DNA of 64,000 bases from contig NZ_FMAY01000003.1 of assembly GCF_900094925.1 (NCBI RefSeq), positions 1 through 64,000 of the forward strand. The letters are read 5' to 3'. A model generated the notes under the pieces. The model was not told where the DNA came from and searched no databases. It saw only the letters and a program-made list of their open reading frames with translations. How positions within the stretch are numbered: the stretch's first letter is position 1; each line of letters starts with the position of its first letter. The DNA comes from Kosakonia oryzendophytica. Lineage in GTDB: Bacteria; Pseudomonadota; Gammaproteobacteria; Enterobacterales; Enterobacteriaceae. The translations under genes were made by a program, and so were the position numbers. This document shows, one piece after another, positions 8,372 to 18,040 of the stretch.

Positions 8372-9547
8372 TTAATGCAAGCCAAAGGCATTCAGCATGG
8401 TGGTCAGTTTCACGCCGGTTTCACGCCACTCCGACAGCGGAGACGAGGCAGGAACAATCCCGGCACCGGCAAACAGCCGGACGGTGTTACGGTGAATACG
8501 GGCGCAGCGAATAGTCACCACCCACTCGCCGTTTCCTTCGGCGTCACACCAGCCGACAATGCCGCCAAACAGTTCGCGGTTGAACGGTTCCAGCTCAGCG
8601 ATCAGTGTCTTCGCCACCTGGTGCGGGAAGCCGCTCAGCGCGGGCGTTGGGTGCAACAGGCAGGCAAGGCTTAAAGCGTTTTCATCGTCGTGCGCGACAC
8701 CGTCAATCGGCGTCGCCAGGTGCCATAACGTTGGCGTCGTCACCAGTTGCGGAGAGTCGGGCAGCGTCAGGGAGCGGCTGCGTGGTTCGAGTACCGCTTT
8801 CATCGCCTGGGTCACCAGTTCATGCTCGTGGCGATCTTTTTCCGACGCGAGCAGCTTATTGCCTGCTTCGCGATCGAGCATATCGTCCGGCTGGCGGCGT
8901 GCAGAGCCTGCCAGCGGCAATGAACTGAAGCGGTTTTCCTCTTTGCGCAGCAGCAGTTCGGGGCTGGCACCCAGCAACGCGCCGCCATCGGGCAGCGGGA
9001 CATGGAAATTGAAGCTGGCCGGATTTTGCGCTATCAGACGTTCCAGCAGCACGCCGCTGTTGATATCGCTGTCGGTGGCAATATCAATCAAACGGGAGAG
9101 CACCACCTTATCCACTTCCGGCGTGGCGGTTTTCGCCGCACCGCGCTCAACCATCTGCATAAAGTGATCTTGCTCCGGGATAAATGTCTGCGTCGTCACG
9201 TTTGGCATCTCGCCGGCGTTGAAATAGCGAGCCGATCGCTGTTTCGCCGGGCGGGAGAATGTCTGCCAGGATTGCGGAATAAACAACGCAGAAGGCTGCG
9301 TGGTATCAAAAGGAATTGCACCGACCATCACCGGTCTGGCAATGCCCTTCGCTTTTGCGCTGGCAAAAGCCTGCGCCAGTTTTTGCTGGAAAATGCTGTC
9401 CTGAGCGTCGCCACCTGCGGCGGGCTCAGAGAAACGGGCGAAGCAGCCGGACGTGGTAAAACTGCGGTACGGCGACATAAAGAAAAACTGATCCGCGGCC
9501 AGCGTTTGCACAGACTGCTGGGTTTCCTCAGCCAGGGACGTATCCAT
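8372..9547 (-). CDS. entC: Isochorismate synthase EntC
   Basis: EntC converts chorismate to isochorismate, the committed step of enterobactin synthesis. It is a chorismate-utilising enzyme with PLAGSARR, a KDRHEH-type segment, HLATPI, LHPTPALSG, GGIVGW and RLFAGAGIV. An in-frame ATG lies 12 bp upstream, but the start at 9547 (MDTSLAEE) matches the E. coli N-terminus and follows a GGAG ribosome site, giving 391 residues as in E. coli. It heads entCEBAH, divergent from fepB, with a Fur box 28 bp upstream of the start. Confidence 0.97.
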   Translation of the reverse strand: MDTSLAEETQQSVQTLAADQFFFMSPYRSFTTSGCFARFSEPAAGGDAQDSIFQQKLAQAFASAKAKGIARPVMVGAIPFDTTQPSALFIPQSWQTFSRPAKQRSARYFNAGEMPNVTTQTFIPEQDHFMQMVERGAAKTATPEVDKVVLSRLIDIATDSDINSGVLLERLIAQNPASFNFHVPLPDGGALLGASPELLLRKEENRFSSLPLAGSARRQPDDMLDREAGNKLLASEKDRHEHELVTQAMKAVLEPRSRSLTLPDSPQLVTTPTLWHLATPIDGVAHDDENALSLACLLHPTPALSGFPHQVAKTLIAELEPFNRELFGGIVGWCDAEGNGEWVVTIRCARIHRNTVRLFAGAGIVPASSPLSEWRETGVKLTTMLNAFGLH

Positions 9548-9574
9548 ATCATTCTCCAAAATGATAAATTAACT

Positions 9575-9593
9575 AATAATGATTATCATTTGT
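9575..9593. promoter_or_regulatory. Fur box upstream of entC
   Basis: aataatgattatcatttgt matches the 19-bp Fur consensus (GATAATGATAATCATTATC) closely around its centre. It lies 28 bp upstream of the entC start in the entC-fepB divergent region, where E. coli also has Fur control. Iron repression is inferred from the site and from established Fur biology. Confidence 0.88.
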
Positions 9594-9691
9594 ATTTTGT
9601 GAATGGATAGGATAAAAATTTCCTATTGGCCATGTCAATATAAGAATCGACTTCCTGTACGCCTCCGCTTGCATCTGCCTCATGCAACATT

Positions 9692-9710
9692 GAAAATGAG
9701 AAGCATTAAC
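9692..9710. promoter_or_regulatory. Second Fur box, proximal to fepB
   Basis: gaaaatgagaagcattaac matches about 15 of 19 positions of the Fur consensus. It is centred about 34 bp upstream of the GTG at 9735 that I take as the fepB start. If fepB were started at upstream ATG codons the box would fall inside the gene, which argues for the GTG. Confidence 0.72.
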
Positions 9711-9734
9711 TTCAATAAAAACAGGACGCATCTC

Positions 9735-10694
9735 GTGAGAGCCCTTTCGCATTTCCGTAAGCCATTATTGTTATTAAGTATTTTCGTTTTAGGACTATCC
9801 TCAGCGCTGGCTGCCGACTGGCCCCGTCAGGTAAACGACAGCCGCGGCACACACCAGCTCGACAGCAAGCCGCTGCGCATTGTTTCCACCAGCGTAACCC
9901 TTACCGGTTCATTGCTGGCGATAGACGCACCGGTCATTGCCAGCGGCGCAACGACGCCGAATAACCGTTTTGCCGACGATCAGGGCTTTTTACGCCAGTG
10001 GGGTGACGTAGCGAAACAGCGTAAGGTCGCGCGGATTTACATCGGCGAACCGAATGCCGAAGCCGTCGCCGCGCAAATGCCGGATCTGATCCTGATAAGC
10101 GCCACTGGCGGCGACTCCGCACTGGCGTTGTACGATCAACTTTCCGCCATCGCGCCGACGCTGATCATCAACTACGACGACAAAAGCTGGCAGGCGCTGC
10201 TGACGCAACTTGGCCACATCACCGGTCAGGAAAAACAGGCCGAAGCGCGTATTGCCGCGTTCAATCAGCAACTGGCGGATGTAAAAGCGCATATCACCCT
10301 GCCGCCGCAGCCGGTCAGCGCGCTGGTCTATACCCCGGCTGCACACGGCGCCAACCTGTGGACCCGCGATTCCGCGCAGGGAAAGCTGATGCAACAGCTC
10401 GGCTTTACCCTTGCTGACCTGCCCGCCGGGTTGCAAACCAGCCAGAGCCAGGGCAAACGCCACGATATCGTGCAACTGGGCGGTGAAAACCTGGCCGCCG
10501 GGCTGAACGGTGAAGCGCTGTTCCTGTTCGCCAGCGACCAACAGGATGCCGACGCCCTGAGCGCAAACCCGCTGCTGGCGCATCTGCCCGCCGTGCAACA
10601 CAAACGCGTTTACGCCCTGGGCGCCGAGACGTTCCGTCTCGACTATTACAGCGCCACCCGCGTGTTGCAGCGTCTGTCGGCACTGTTTGGTTAA
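9735..10694 (+). CDS. fepB: Ferric enterobactin periplasmic binding protein FepB
   Basis: FepB carries ferric enterobactin across the periplasm to FepDGC. The start is taken as GTG at 9735: an AGGA ribosome site lies 8 nt upstream, and the resulting 26-residue signal peptide ending ALA before ADWPRQ has the same length as in E. coli. Upstream ATG codons at 9603 and 9696 would add an implausible N-terminus. Mature-domain motifs include [35 protein letters not shown] and [10 protein letters not shown]. The protein is 319 residues against 318 in E. coli. It is divergent from entC and convergent with entS. Confidence 0.96.
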   Translation: MRALSHFRKPLLLLSIFVLGLSSALAADWPRQVNDSRGTHQLDSKPLRIVSTSVTLTGSLLAIDAPVIASGATTPNNRFADDQGFLRQWGDVAKQRKVARIYIGEPNAEAVAAQMPDLILISATGGDSALALYDQLSAIAPTLIINYDDKSWQALLTQLGHITGQEKQAEARIAAFNQQLADVKAHITLPPQPVSALVYTPAAHGANLWTRDSAQGKLMQQLGFTLADLPAGLQTSQSQGKRHDIVQLGGENLAAGLNGEALFLFASDQQDADALSANPLLAHLPAVQHKRVYALGAETFRLDYYSATRVLQRLSALFG

Positions 10695-10714
10695 TTCCGT
10701 TGGGCTGGCAGTGA

Positions 10715-11950
10715 TTACGCCGCGGGCTGCGTCTGACGAAAACGTCGCAGCTCGCTGAGCCCGCCCACCAGCGCCAACCCAACGACCGCCAGCACCAGCC
10801 CACTGAGACTGGCGGAAGAGACCGGCGTCATCATCGACCCCATCGCCCCCAACAACGCCGCGCCAATGGCATCGCCGGTGACGTTTTGCGCCGTCCACAA
10901 ACCATTTATGCGCCCGAGCATCGCTTCCGGGGTCTGGGTTTGCAGCAGTGTGTATTGCAGTAGCGAACTTACCGCCGTCAGCCAGCCGCACAGCGCCAGA
11001 AATACCACGCCCAGCGCCCAGAAAGGCATCAGGCTGAATAAGCCAATAGCAATAAACGCCCCGACGGCGGTGATCAGCATAATCACCCCGGGACGCTCGC
11101 TGTGCGCCAGCTTACCGCTGGTCAATGCACCAATAGCCGCCCCCAGCGGCAGTGCGGCATACAGCAACCCGATCTCCGCCGCCGACATATTCCAGCCAAT
11201 GGCCAGCGCCGGGTACAGCACGCGTACTGCGCTTGCCATCGTCAGCAATCCGCCAAGCAGCGCAATACCGCCGATCAGCGGATTACGCAGTAAAAATTGC
11301 AGCGCCGTCAGCAGCGATTTCAACGGGTGCTCGCGCGGTTGGGGAGGAGGCGGCAACGCAGGCAAACTGAGTAACGGCAGCAAGGTAATAAACGTGCCTG
11401 CCGCGGCCAGACCGTAATTCCACACCACCCCGCCGGACGCCAACAGCAACCCGCCGCACATAGGCGAAATCACCGAGCCGAAGCGAACCGTCAGCATGGT
11501 GATCGCGCCCGCCTGCATCAGATTTTCCCGCCCGACCAGCGCAGGCGTCGCCGCCAGCAGCGCCGTGACGCCCAGCGCGCCGAAAAAACCATCCCACACC
11601 CCGAGCAGATAAATGGCCACCAGCGACGGTTCCGGCAAGAGCGCATTCAGGCACAGGCCGATGAAACCCACGCCACAGGTAGAGCGCGCCAGTAAAATCA
11701 GTTTCTTACGTTCGTAGCGATCCGCCAGCACCCCACCAAGCATCAGCCCAACGAACATCGCGCCGCCGGTCAGCGTCACCGCCAGACCCACCTGCCAGCT
11801 GGAGTGGGTCATGGTCTGGATTTGCACCGGCACCGCCACGCCCAACAGCCCGAGCGATAAAATCGAGATAAAACGCGCCAGAAATACCGCGCGGAAAGCC
11901 GGATGCGTTTGCAGCAGGCTCAGGTTCAACAGCCAGGATTGTTGCTTCAT
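10715..11950 (-). CDS. entS: Enterobactin exporter EntS (MFS)
   Basis: EntS is a major facilitator protein that exports enterobactin across the inner membrane. The 411-residue sequence has about 12 hydrophobic segments, the MFS motif [15 protein letters not shown] after the second helix, and [11 protein letters not shown]. It is read opposite to fepB and fepDGC, as in E. coli, and its stop lies 20 bp from the fepB stop. The promoter is shared with fepD and contains overlapping Fur boxes. Identity is secure by sequence and synteny. Confidence 0.97.
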   Translation of the reverse strand: MKQQSWLLNLSLLQTHPAFRAVFLARFISILSLGLLGVAVPVQIQTMTHSSWQVGLAVTLTGGAMFVGLMLGGVLADRYERKKLILLARSTCGVGFIGLCLNALLPEPSLVAIYLLGVWDGFFGALGVTALLAATPALVGRENLMQAGAITMLTVRFGSVISPMCGGLLLASGGVVWNYGLAAAGTFITLLPLLSLPALPPPPQPREHPLKSLLTALQFLLRNPLIGGIALLGGLLTMASAVRVLYPALAIGWNMSAAEIGLLYAALPLGAAIGALTSGKLAHSERPGVIMLITAVGAFIAIGLFSLMPFWALGVVFLALCGWLTAVSSLLQYTLLQTQTPEAMLGRINGLWTAQNVTGDAIGAALLGAMGSMMTPVSSASLSGLVLAVVGLALVGGLSELRRFRQTQPAA

Positions 11951-12021
11951 TACAACGCCTTAAATACGCACTTTTTGTGTCCATTCGCAGGCTATGCATG
12001 TTAACATATCAAAACAAGATC

Positions 12022-12046
12022 GATAACGATAATTACTATCATTATC
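12022..12046. promoter_or_regulatory. Overlapping Fur boxes in the entS-fepD divergent promoter
   Basis: Two 19-bp windows overlap here. One starts at 12022 and matches 15 of 19 consensus bases, and the other (12028-12046) matches about 16 of 19. Overlapping boxes of this type bind Fur dimers in iron-replete cells. They lie 17 bp before the fepD start and 72 bp before the entS start. Confidence 0.87.
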
Positions 12047-12062
12047 ACGTTTGGGATGCTTT

Positions 12063-13067
12063 ATGTCGTTTTCTGCTTTCCCGGCGCGCCCCGTCGCCCT
12101 CGCCGGGTTATTGATACTGCTGTTAGCAGCCGCAGCACTCAGCCTGTTTATTGGCGCAAAAAACCTGCCCGCCACCGTGGTGCTAGATGCCCTTACCGGC
12201 GCCTGCCAGAGTGCGGACTGCACCATCATCAAAGACGCTCGCCTGCCGCGTACGCTGGCGGGATTGCTCGCGGGTGGCGCGCTCGGGCTGGCCGGGGCGT
12301 TAATGCAAACGCTGACCCGTAACCCGCTGGCCGACCCCGGCCTGCTGGGCGTTAATGCGGGAGCCAGCTTCGCCATTGTGCTCGGCGCGGCGCTGATCGG
12401 TATCACCTCCCCCACGGAACAACTGCTGCTGGCATTTTGTGGTGCGCTGGCAGCATCGCTGCTGGTGGCGTTTACTGGCAGCCAGGGCGGCGGACAGCTT
12501 AGCCCGGTGCGCCTCACGCTGGCGGGTGTTGCGCTGGCCGCCGTGCTGGAAGGGTTGTCCAGCGGCATCTCGCTGCTGAATGCCGATGTCTACGATCAAC
12601 TGCGATTCTGGCAGGCAGGCTCGCTGGATATTCGCACCCTGCATACCCTGAAGATTGTCGCGCTGCCGGTACTGCTGGCTGCCGTAGCCGCGTTGCTGCT
12701 AAGCCGATCGCTTAACAGCCTGAGCCTCGGCAGCGATACGGCCACCGCGCTGGGCAGCAAAGTGGCGCGCACACAGTTGCTCGGTCTGTTGATCATTACC
12801 GTCCTGTGCGGTAGCGCCACGGCGCTGGTCGGCCCGATTGCCTTTATCGGCCTGATGATGCCGCATATCGCACGCTGGCTGGTGGGAGCCGATCACCGCT
12901 GGTCGCTGCCGGTCACGCTGATCGCTACCCCGACATTGCTGCTGTTCGCCGATATGATTGGCCGGGTGATTGTACCGGGTGAATTACGCGTCTCCGTGGT
13001 CAGCGCCTTTATCGGTGCACCAGTGTTGATTGTGCTGGTGCGCCGCGCGCGCGGAGGCGGCTTATGA
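12063..13067 (+). CDS. fepD: Ferric enterobactin ABC permease FepD
   Basis: FepD is one of two FecCD-type permease subunits importing ferric enterobactin across the inner membrane. The 334-residue sequence from the ATG at 12063 equals E. coli FepD in length; ATG codons 12 bp upstream belong to the leader. Hallmarks are RLPRTLAGLLAGGALGLAGALMQ, TRNPLADPGLLGVNAGA and GPIAFIGLMMPHIAR, the segment contacting the ATPase. Its stop overlaps the fepG start (ATGA), showing coupled translation within fepDGC. Confidence 0.97.
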   Translation: MSFSAFPARPVALAGLLILLLAAAALSLFIGAKNLPATVVLDALTGACQSADCTIIKDARLPRTLAGLLAGGALGLAGALMQTLTRNPLADPGLLGVNAGASFAIVLGAALIGITSPTEQLLLAFCGALAASLLVAFTGSQGGGQLSPVRLTLAGVALAAVLEGLSSGISLLNADVYDQLRFWQAGSLDIRTLHTLKIVALPVLLAAVAALLLSRSLNSLSLGSDTATALGSKVARTQLLGLLIITVLCGSATALVGPIAFIGLMMPHIARWLVGADHRWSLPVTLIATPTLLLFADMIGRVIVPGELRVSVVSAFIGAPVLIVLVRRARGGGL

Positions 13068-14056
13068 TGGCGCCTTCCCGTCGCCTGGTCGCCAGTTGCC
13101 TGCTGATGGCGCTCATCGCACTGCTGCTGGCCGTATGGAGCCTGCGCAGCGGCACTGTCCCCTTGGCGTTCTCGCAGGTTATTGCTGCGCTGACCGGCGA
13201 TGCACCCCGTGCCATCCAGCTTGTGGTGACGGAATGGCGTTTACCGCGCGTGTTGATGGCGTTACTGGTGGGCGCGGCTCTCGGCGTCAGTGGGGCGATT
13301 TTCCAGTCCCTGTTGCGCAATCCCTTGGGCAGTCCGGATGTGATGGGATTTAATACCGGTGCCTGGAGCGGCGTGCTGGTGGCCATGGTGCTGTTTGGCC
13401 AGCATATGACCGCCATTGCCCTGGCGGCGATGGCGGGCGGTATGGTGACATCGCTGCTGGTCTGGCTGCTGGCCTGGCGCAACGGGATTGAAACCTTCCG
13501 TTTGATCATCGTCGGCATTGGTGTCCGCGCAATGCTGATGGCGTTTAACACCTGGCTGCTGTTGCATGCCTCGCTGGAAACGGCGCTCTCTGCCGGGCTG
13601 TGGAATGCCGGTTCGCTGAACGGGCTAACCTGGGCGAAGACCCTTCCCTCCGCGCCGCTGATTGCGCTGATGTTTATTTTTGCCGCCCTGCTCGCCCGGC
13701 GTATGCGCTTACTGGAGATGGGCGATGACAGTGCTTGCGCGCTCGGCGTCAGCGTCGAACGCTCCCGGCTGATGTTGATGCTGGTCGCCGTGGCGCTCAC
13801 CGCCGCCGCCACGGCGCTGGCAGGGCCGATTTCGTTTATCGCGCTGGTGGCGCCGCACATCGCCCGCCGCCTGAGCGCTACTGCCCGTTGGGGACTGGTC
13901 CAGTCTGCACTGTGCGGCGCCCTGGTATTGCTCCTGGCAGACATGTTTGCCCAGCAAGGCTTTACGCCGTACCAGTTGCCGGTGGGCGTCGTCACCGTCA
14001 GCCTCGGCGGTATTTACCTTATCGCCTTGTTAATTCAGGAGTCCCGCAAAAAATGA
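13064..14056 (+). CDS. fepG: Ferric enterobactin ABC permease FepG
   Basis: FepG is the second FecCD-type permease and pairs with FepD. The 330-residue sequence equals the E. coli protein in length and has RLPRVLMALLVGAALGVSGA, RNPLGSPDVMGFNTGAWSG and GPISFIALVAPHIARR. Two adjacent ATG codons (13064 and 13067) could start it; the first overlaps the fepD stop. Its own stop overlaps the fepC start by the same ATGA arrangement, so fepD, fepG and fepC are tightly coupled. Confidence 0.97.
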   Translation: MMAPSRRLVASCLLMALIALLLAVWSLRSGTVPLAFSQVIAALTGDAPRAIQLVVTEWRLPRVLMALLVGAALGVSGAIFQSLLRNPLGSPDVMGFNTGAWSGVLVAMVLFGQHMTAIALAAMAGGMVTSLLVWLLAWRNGIETFRLIIVGIGVRAMLMAFNTWLLLHASLETALSAGLWNAGSLNGLTWAKTLPSAPLIALMFIFAALLARRMRLLEMGDDSACALGVSVERSRLMLMLVAVALTAAATALAGPISFIALVAPHIARRLSATARWGLVQSALCGALVLLLADMFAQQGFTPYQLPVGVVTVSLGGIYLIALLIQESRKK

Positions 14057-14850
14057 TCGACACACAAACCCGTTTGCGCGGCGAAGCGTTAACCCTGGGT
14101 TACGGCAAAAAGATTGTCGCCGAGCAGTTAAACGTCGCCATTCCCGACGGCCATTTCACCGCCATTATTGGCCCCAACGGCTGCGGCAAATCGACGCTGT
14201 TACGCACCTTAAGCCGCCTGATGACCCCCGCGCAGGGGCATGTTTATCTGGATGGCGAGCAGATTCAGCGTTTCGCCAGCAAAGAGGTGGCGCGGCGCAT
14301 TGGCCTGCTGGCACAAAATGCCACTACACCGGGAGACATCACGGTACAGGAGTTGGTGGCGCGCGGTCGTTACCCGCACCAGCCTCTGTTTACCCGCTGG
14401 CGTAGAGAGGATGAAGAGGCCGTTATGCGGGCGATGAAAGCCACGGGTGTCGATGCGCTGGCCAGCCAGAGTGTGGATACGCTCTCGGGAGGACAGCGTC
14501 AACGGGCATGGATCGCCATGGTGCTGGCGCAGGAAACGGCGATCATGCTACTCGACGAGCCGACCACCTGGCTGGATATCAGTTACCAGATCGATCTGCT
14601 GGAACTGTTAAGTGAACTCAACCGCGAACAGGGTTACACGCTGGCCGCGGTACTGCACGATTTGAACCAGGCCTGCCGCTACGCAACCCACCTGATTGCC
14701 CTGCGGGATGGCAGGATCGTGGCACAGGGGGCACCCAAAGAGATCGTCACCCCGGCACTGATTGAGGCGGTATACGGTTTACGTTGTATGATCATTGACG
14801 ATCCGGTGGCACATACCCCACTGGTGGTGCCGCTGGGGCGCAGCAGATAA
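14053..14850 (+). CDS. fepC: Ferric enterobactin ABC ATPase FepC
   Basis: FepC powers ferric enterobactin import with FepD and FepG. The 265-residue protein has a Walker A GPNGCGKST, a LSGGQRQRAW signature, Walker B IMLLDEPTTWLD and a switch histidine in LHDLNQA. The start is the ATG at 14053, inside the fepG stop overlap; the longer frame upstream is out of register with the family. A strong terminator follows, ending the fepDGC operon. E. coli has fepE after fepC; here it is absent and unrelated genes follow. Confidence 0.97.
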   Translation: MIDTQTRLRGEALTLGYGKKIVAEQLNVAIPDGHFTAIIGPNGCGKSTLLRTLSRLMTPAQGHVYLDGEQIQRFASKEVARRIGLLAQNATTPGDITVQELVARGRYPHQPLFTRWRREDEEAVMRAMKATGVDALASQSVDTLSGGQRQRAWIAMVLAQETAIMLLDEPTTWLDISYQIDLLELLSELNREQGYTLAAVLHDLNQACRYATHLIALRDGRIVAQGAPKEIVTPALIEAVYGLRCMIIDDPVAHTPLVVPLGRSR

Positions 14851-14897
14851 CAGGTTTACTTTCCCCACCCGGAACCGCCAGAAAAACGTTATTTATG

Positions 14898-14933
14898 ATG
14901 CGCAGGTATATCGACATACCTGCGCATTTTTTT
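14898..14933 (+). terminator. Rho-independent terminator of fepDGC
   Basis: ATGCGCAGGTAT (14898-14909) pairs exactly with 14916-14927 across a 6-nt loop and is followed by six T residues. It closes the fepDGC transcript. Confidence 0.93.
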
Positions 14934-15272
14934 CGTCGTCGCACAACATTTTACTGTAACCAATAAATGATATTCTTTATGCTATTTTCCGCCCTCTTTA
15001 TTCTTAAGCGGCAATAACGTTATTATTAAGGAATACTAATACTGACGGCAATATAACTATCAAAAACCTTAATCAATATTAATCCCTCAGACGATACACC
15101 CCTTTCAGATATTTTAGCGTAAGAAAAACCGCCTGAAAAATATCCCGCAGAAACGCAAAAACCAAGAACGTCATGCTTTTTTGCGTCCCCACCATTAATG
15201 TCTATTGGGATTTATCTCAATAAAAACTAACATCAGGTTTCCAAAACCTGCATATATCCAAAAGGTTATTTT
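14934..15272. other. AT-rich intergenic region upstream of the hydrolase-chemoreceptor pair
   Basis: This 339-bp stretch has no convincing coding frame. It is AT-rich and must hold the promoter for the hydrolase and chemoreceptor. A short dyad, CAGGTTT at 15234-15240 with its complement at 15244-15250, lies about 23 bp before the hydrolase start. No Fur box or flagellar sigma-28 promoter was recognised. Confidence 0.5.
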
Positions 15273-16349
15273 ATGTTTATCCGTATAATAACAGGGGTGG
15301 CTGGTGCCATTCTGTTAACGCTGTCACTTTCGACTCACGCAGCCCATTCACCTCCCGAACCGGAAGAAAAGGAGTGGATTGCTAAAGCGTTCACCTTTAA
15401 TAACGGCGAAAAACTGAACGACCTGCGCATTCATTACTTCACGCTGGGGGACAAAAGTAAACCTGCCGTATTAGTGCTACACGGCACCAATCAACCCATT
15501 AAGGCCTTATTAGCCCAGGGATTTGCCGGCGAGCTGTTTGGTCCGGGTCAGGCGCTGGATAGCCGTAACTACTTTATTATCATGCCGGAAAGCATCGGTT
15601 CAGGAAAATCATCCAAACCATCAGATGGCTTACGTATGGCATTTCCGCACTATGATTATGACGACATGGTGACCGCGCAATATCGCTTAGTGAAAGAAGG
15701 TCTGGGCATTTCGCATTTACGCCTGGTCATGGGGTATTCAATGGGGGGCATGCAAACCTGGCTATGGGGTGAAAAATACCCGTCGATGATGGATGCGCTG
15801 GTGCCGATGGCATCACAACCCAATGAATTATCCGGACGTAACTGGATGCTGCGACGGATGTTGATTGAGTCGATCAAAAACGATCCTGCCTGGGCTGAAG
15901 GCCATTACCGCCAACAACCACCCGCGTTAAAAACAGCCAATATTATGTTCAGTATTGCCACAACGGGTGGCACGCAGGCCTTACAACATAAAGCACCAAC
16001 CCGCGCGCTGGCGGATAAAGTGGTGGATGAGCGACTCGCTGCGCCTGTCACTGCCGATGCCAACGATTTTATTTATCTCTGGGGCTCGTCCGCAAATTAT
16101 AACGCTCTGCCCGCTTTAAAGAATATTACCGCCCCCATGCTGATCATTAATTCAGCAGATGACGAGCGTAATCCACCAGAAACCAGCACGTTCAGCGAAA
16201 CATTAAAGCAGATAAAACAGGCTGAACTGTTCCTTATTCCGGCAAGCACTGAGACCAGCGGGCACGGCACCACAATGTCCGCCAAATTTTATAATGAAAA
16301 GCTAAAAACGTTTTTAGCCAGTACGGCTAACGAACACGCCAAACATTAA
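15273..16349 (+). CDS. Secreted alpha/beta hydrolase, homoserine acetyltransferase-like
   Basis: This 358-residue protein has an N-terminal signal peptide (cleavage likely after THA near residue 23), so it should act in the periplasm. The alpha/beta-hydrolase fold is shown by [10 protein letters not shown] (oxyanion region), a GYSMGGMQ nucleophile elbow with Ser156, a late [11 protein letters not shown] acid region and a C-terminal SGHGTT with the likely catalytic histidine. The overall pattern ([23 protein letters not shown]) resembles MetX-like hydrolases rather than true cytoplasmic acetyltransferases. It is 26 bp upstream of a chemoreceptor gene and probably co-transcribed. The substrate is unknown. 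Confidence 0.8.
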   Translation: MFIRIITGVAGAILLTLSLSTHAAHSPPEPEEKEWIAKAFTFNNGEKLNDLRIHYFTLGDKSKPAVLVLHGTNQPIKALLAQGFAGELFGPGQALDSRNYFIIMPESIGSGKSSKPSDGLRMAFPHYDYDDMVTAQYRLVKEGLGISHLRLVMGYSMGGMQTWLWGEKYPSMMDALVPMASQPNELSGRNWMLRRMLIESIKNDPAWAEGHYRQQPPALKTANIMFSIATTGGTQALQHKAPTRALADKVVDERLAAPVTADANDFIYLWGSSANYNALPALKNITAPMLIINSADDERNPPETSTFSETLKQIKQAELFLIPASTETSGHGTTMSAKFYNEKLKTFLASTANEHAKH

Positions 16350-16375
16350 TCTTCGTAGCAGACAGGGAATATTCA

Positions 16376-18001
16376 ATGTTTCGTAAAATAAAGATCCGCA
16401 CCGCACTCAGCATAATGATTTTCTCGCTGACGGCACTATTACTTTTCGTGGGAATTTTGGGTTCAGTCGCCGTACAATCGGGAAATAAATCTTTTGCCCA
16501 CGTCGATACAGAAGTATTACCGGGGCTTGTCGCACTGAATGAAAGCTCTGAATTATTACTGCGCGGCCGCCTGGATTTACGTCTTTACGAATCCCTGATG
16601 GGCAGTGGCGAAACGGAAAAAGCAAAAGTAGCGCTGGATCGTGCCAAAAGTAAAATCGATAGTGCCAGTGCAAAATGGCAGGAGTACCTGAAATACCCAC
16701 AATCCGCTGAAGAGCAGGCAATTGCCGCAGAAATGGCGGCATCGCGCGAGACGCTGATGAAAACATTTATTGGCCCGGCGTTTACCGCGCTGGAAGCCGG
16801 TAAACTGGATGAATATCGCCAGTACGCCGGGAAATCCACCGCACTGTACGCCGATTTTGATAAAGCCTCGAAAGCGCTGGTCGCCTGGAAGCTAAAAAGC
16901 ATTGATAACGCCTACGACGACTCCAATAACCGCGTTACACGGATGTCGTTCGCTCTCTATTTCTCTATCGCCTGTGCGTTGGTGCTGGCCGGGCTGGCCT
17001 GGTCAGTGATGACCAATCTGATCGTCAAACCGCTCAATCATGTGATTACCGTGTTCGACCGTATTGCCGAAGGTGATCTACGGGCACGCATCGATATCAG
17101 CGGTAAAAACGAGATAGCCCAGCTCTTTGCCGCCGTCCAGCGTATGCGTGATGGACTGGAAAACATTGTGCAGAGGGTACGTAGCGGCACGGATGCTATC
17201 GGCTCGGGTGTGGAAGAGATCGCGTCCGGGAATATCGATCTCTCCAGCCGGACAGAGCAGCAGGCTGCCTCACTGGATGAAACCGCCTCCAGCATGGAGC
17301 AGATCATGGCGACGGTGAAAAACAACGAAGAGAACACGCGCAAGGCAAACGATCTGTCGCAGAAGGCAGCATCGACGGCGTCCCGCGGCGCTAACGTGGT
17401 GTCTCATGTGGTTTCCACCATGGATGCGATTGAAAAAAGCTCCGCCAAAATTGGCGACATTGTGGGGGTGATTGACGGTATTGCCTTCCAGACCAATCTT
17501 CTGGCGCTTAATGCGGCGGTGGAAGCGGCTCGCGCCGGAGAAGCCGGTCGCGGTTTTGCCGTGGTAGCCTCTGAAGTGCGCGTCCTCGCGCAGCGCAGCG
17601 CCACGGCGGCGAAAGAGATTGGTACGATGATCAATGACTCTCTCAGCCGTATTAAACAGGGGTCAGGGCTGGTGAAAGAGGCGGGCGCGACCATGAACGA
17701 CGTGATGCTCGATGTCAAAAAGGTGGCGGATATTATGGATGAGGTGATGATGGCATCCGGCGAGCAGACGCGGGGCATTTCACAGATTCACATTGCGATC
17801 CATCAAATGGACGGCGTGACTCAGCAGAATGCCTCACTGGTCGCAGAAGTGGCAACCGCTGCCGGTTCCCTGCAACAGCAGGTGGCGCATTTGCAACAAT
17901 CGGTGACGCGCTTCCAGCTTGCTGACGCTGGTCGTGCATCCGGAAACGATCGCCATGAGCATGCCGGGCAGCAGAACATGGCATTCGCGAATCTGAGCTA
18001 A
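16376..18001 (+). CDS. Methyl-accepting chemotaxis protein
   Basis: This 541-residue receptor has an N-terminal membrane helix, a periplasmic four-helix-bundle-type sensor (about residues 35-185), a second helix (about 190-210), a HAMP domain ([18 protein letters not shown]) and the cytoplasmic signalling hairpin with the conserved tip [21 protein letters not shown]. It lacks the C-terminal NWETF-type pentapeptide, so it would rely on other receptors for CheR/CheB tethering. It is 26 bp downstream of a periplasmic hydrolase gene, inside the enterobactin locus. The ligand is unknown; a link to iron or to the hydrolase product is only a hypothesis. Confidence 0.93.
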   Translation: MFRKIKIRTALSIMIFSLTALLLFVGILGSVAVQSGNKSFAHVDTEVLPGLVALNESSELLLRGRLDLRLYESLMGSGETEKAKVALDRAKSKIDSASAKWQEYLKYPQSAEEQAIAAEMAASRETLMKTFIGPAFTALEAGKLDEYRQYAGKSTALYADFDKASKALVAWKLKSIDNAYDDSNNRVTRMSFALYFSIACALVLAGLAWSVMTNLIVKPLNHVITVFDRIAEGDLRARIDISGKNEIAQLFAAVQRMRDGLENIVQRVRSGTDAIGSGVEEIASGNIDLSSRTEQQAASLDETASSMEQIMATVKNNEENTRKANDLSQKAASTASRGANVVSHVVSTMDAIEKSSAKIGDIVGVIDGIAFQTNLLALNAAVEAARAGEAGRGFAVVASEVRVLAQRSATAAKEIGTMINDSLSRIKQGSGLVKEAGATMNDVMLDVKKVADIMDEVMMASGEQTRGISQIHIAIHQMDGVTQQNASLVAEVATAAGSLQQQVAHLQQSVTRFQLADAGRASGNDRHEHAGQQNMAFANLS

Positions 18002-18009
18002 CCGATTCT

Positions 18010-18033
18010 CCCCCACCCTGCACCGGATGGGGG
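18010..18033. terminator. Hairpin between the convergent chemoreceptor and entF genes
   Basis: CCCCCA at 18010-18015 pairs with TGGGGG at 18028-18033 in the 39-bp gap between two convergent stops. There is no good T-run, so it is a weak terminator candidate for either strand. Confidence 0.4.
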
Positions 18034-18040
18034 CTAAACA

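Noticed and set aside
13735-14052. N-terminal extension of fepC
   Set aside because: The extension is read out of frame through fepG and is very Arg- and Gly-rich; the family start is the ATG at 14053.
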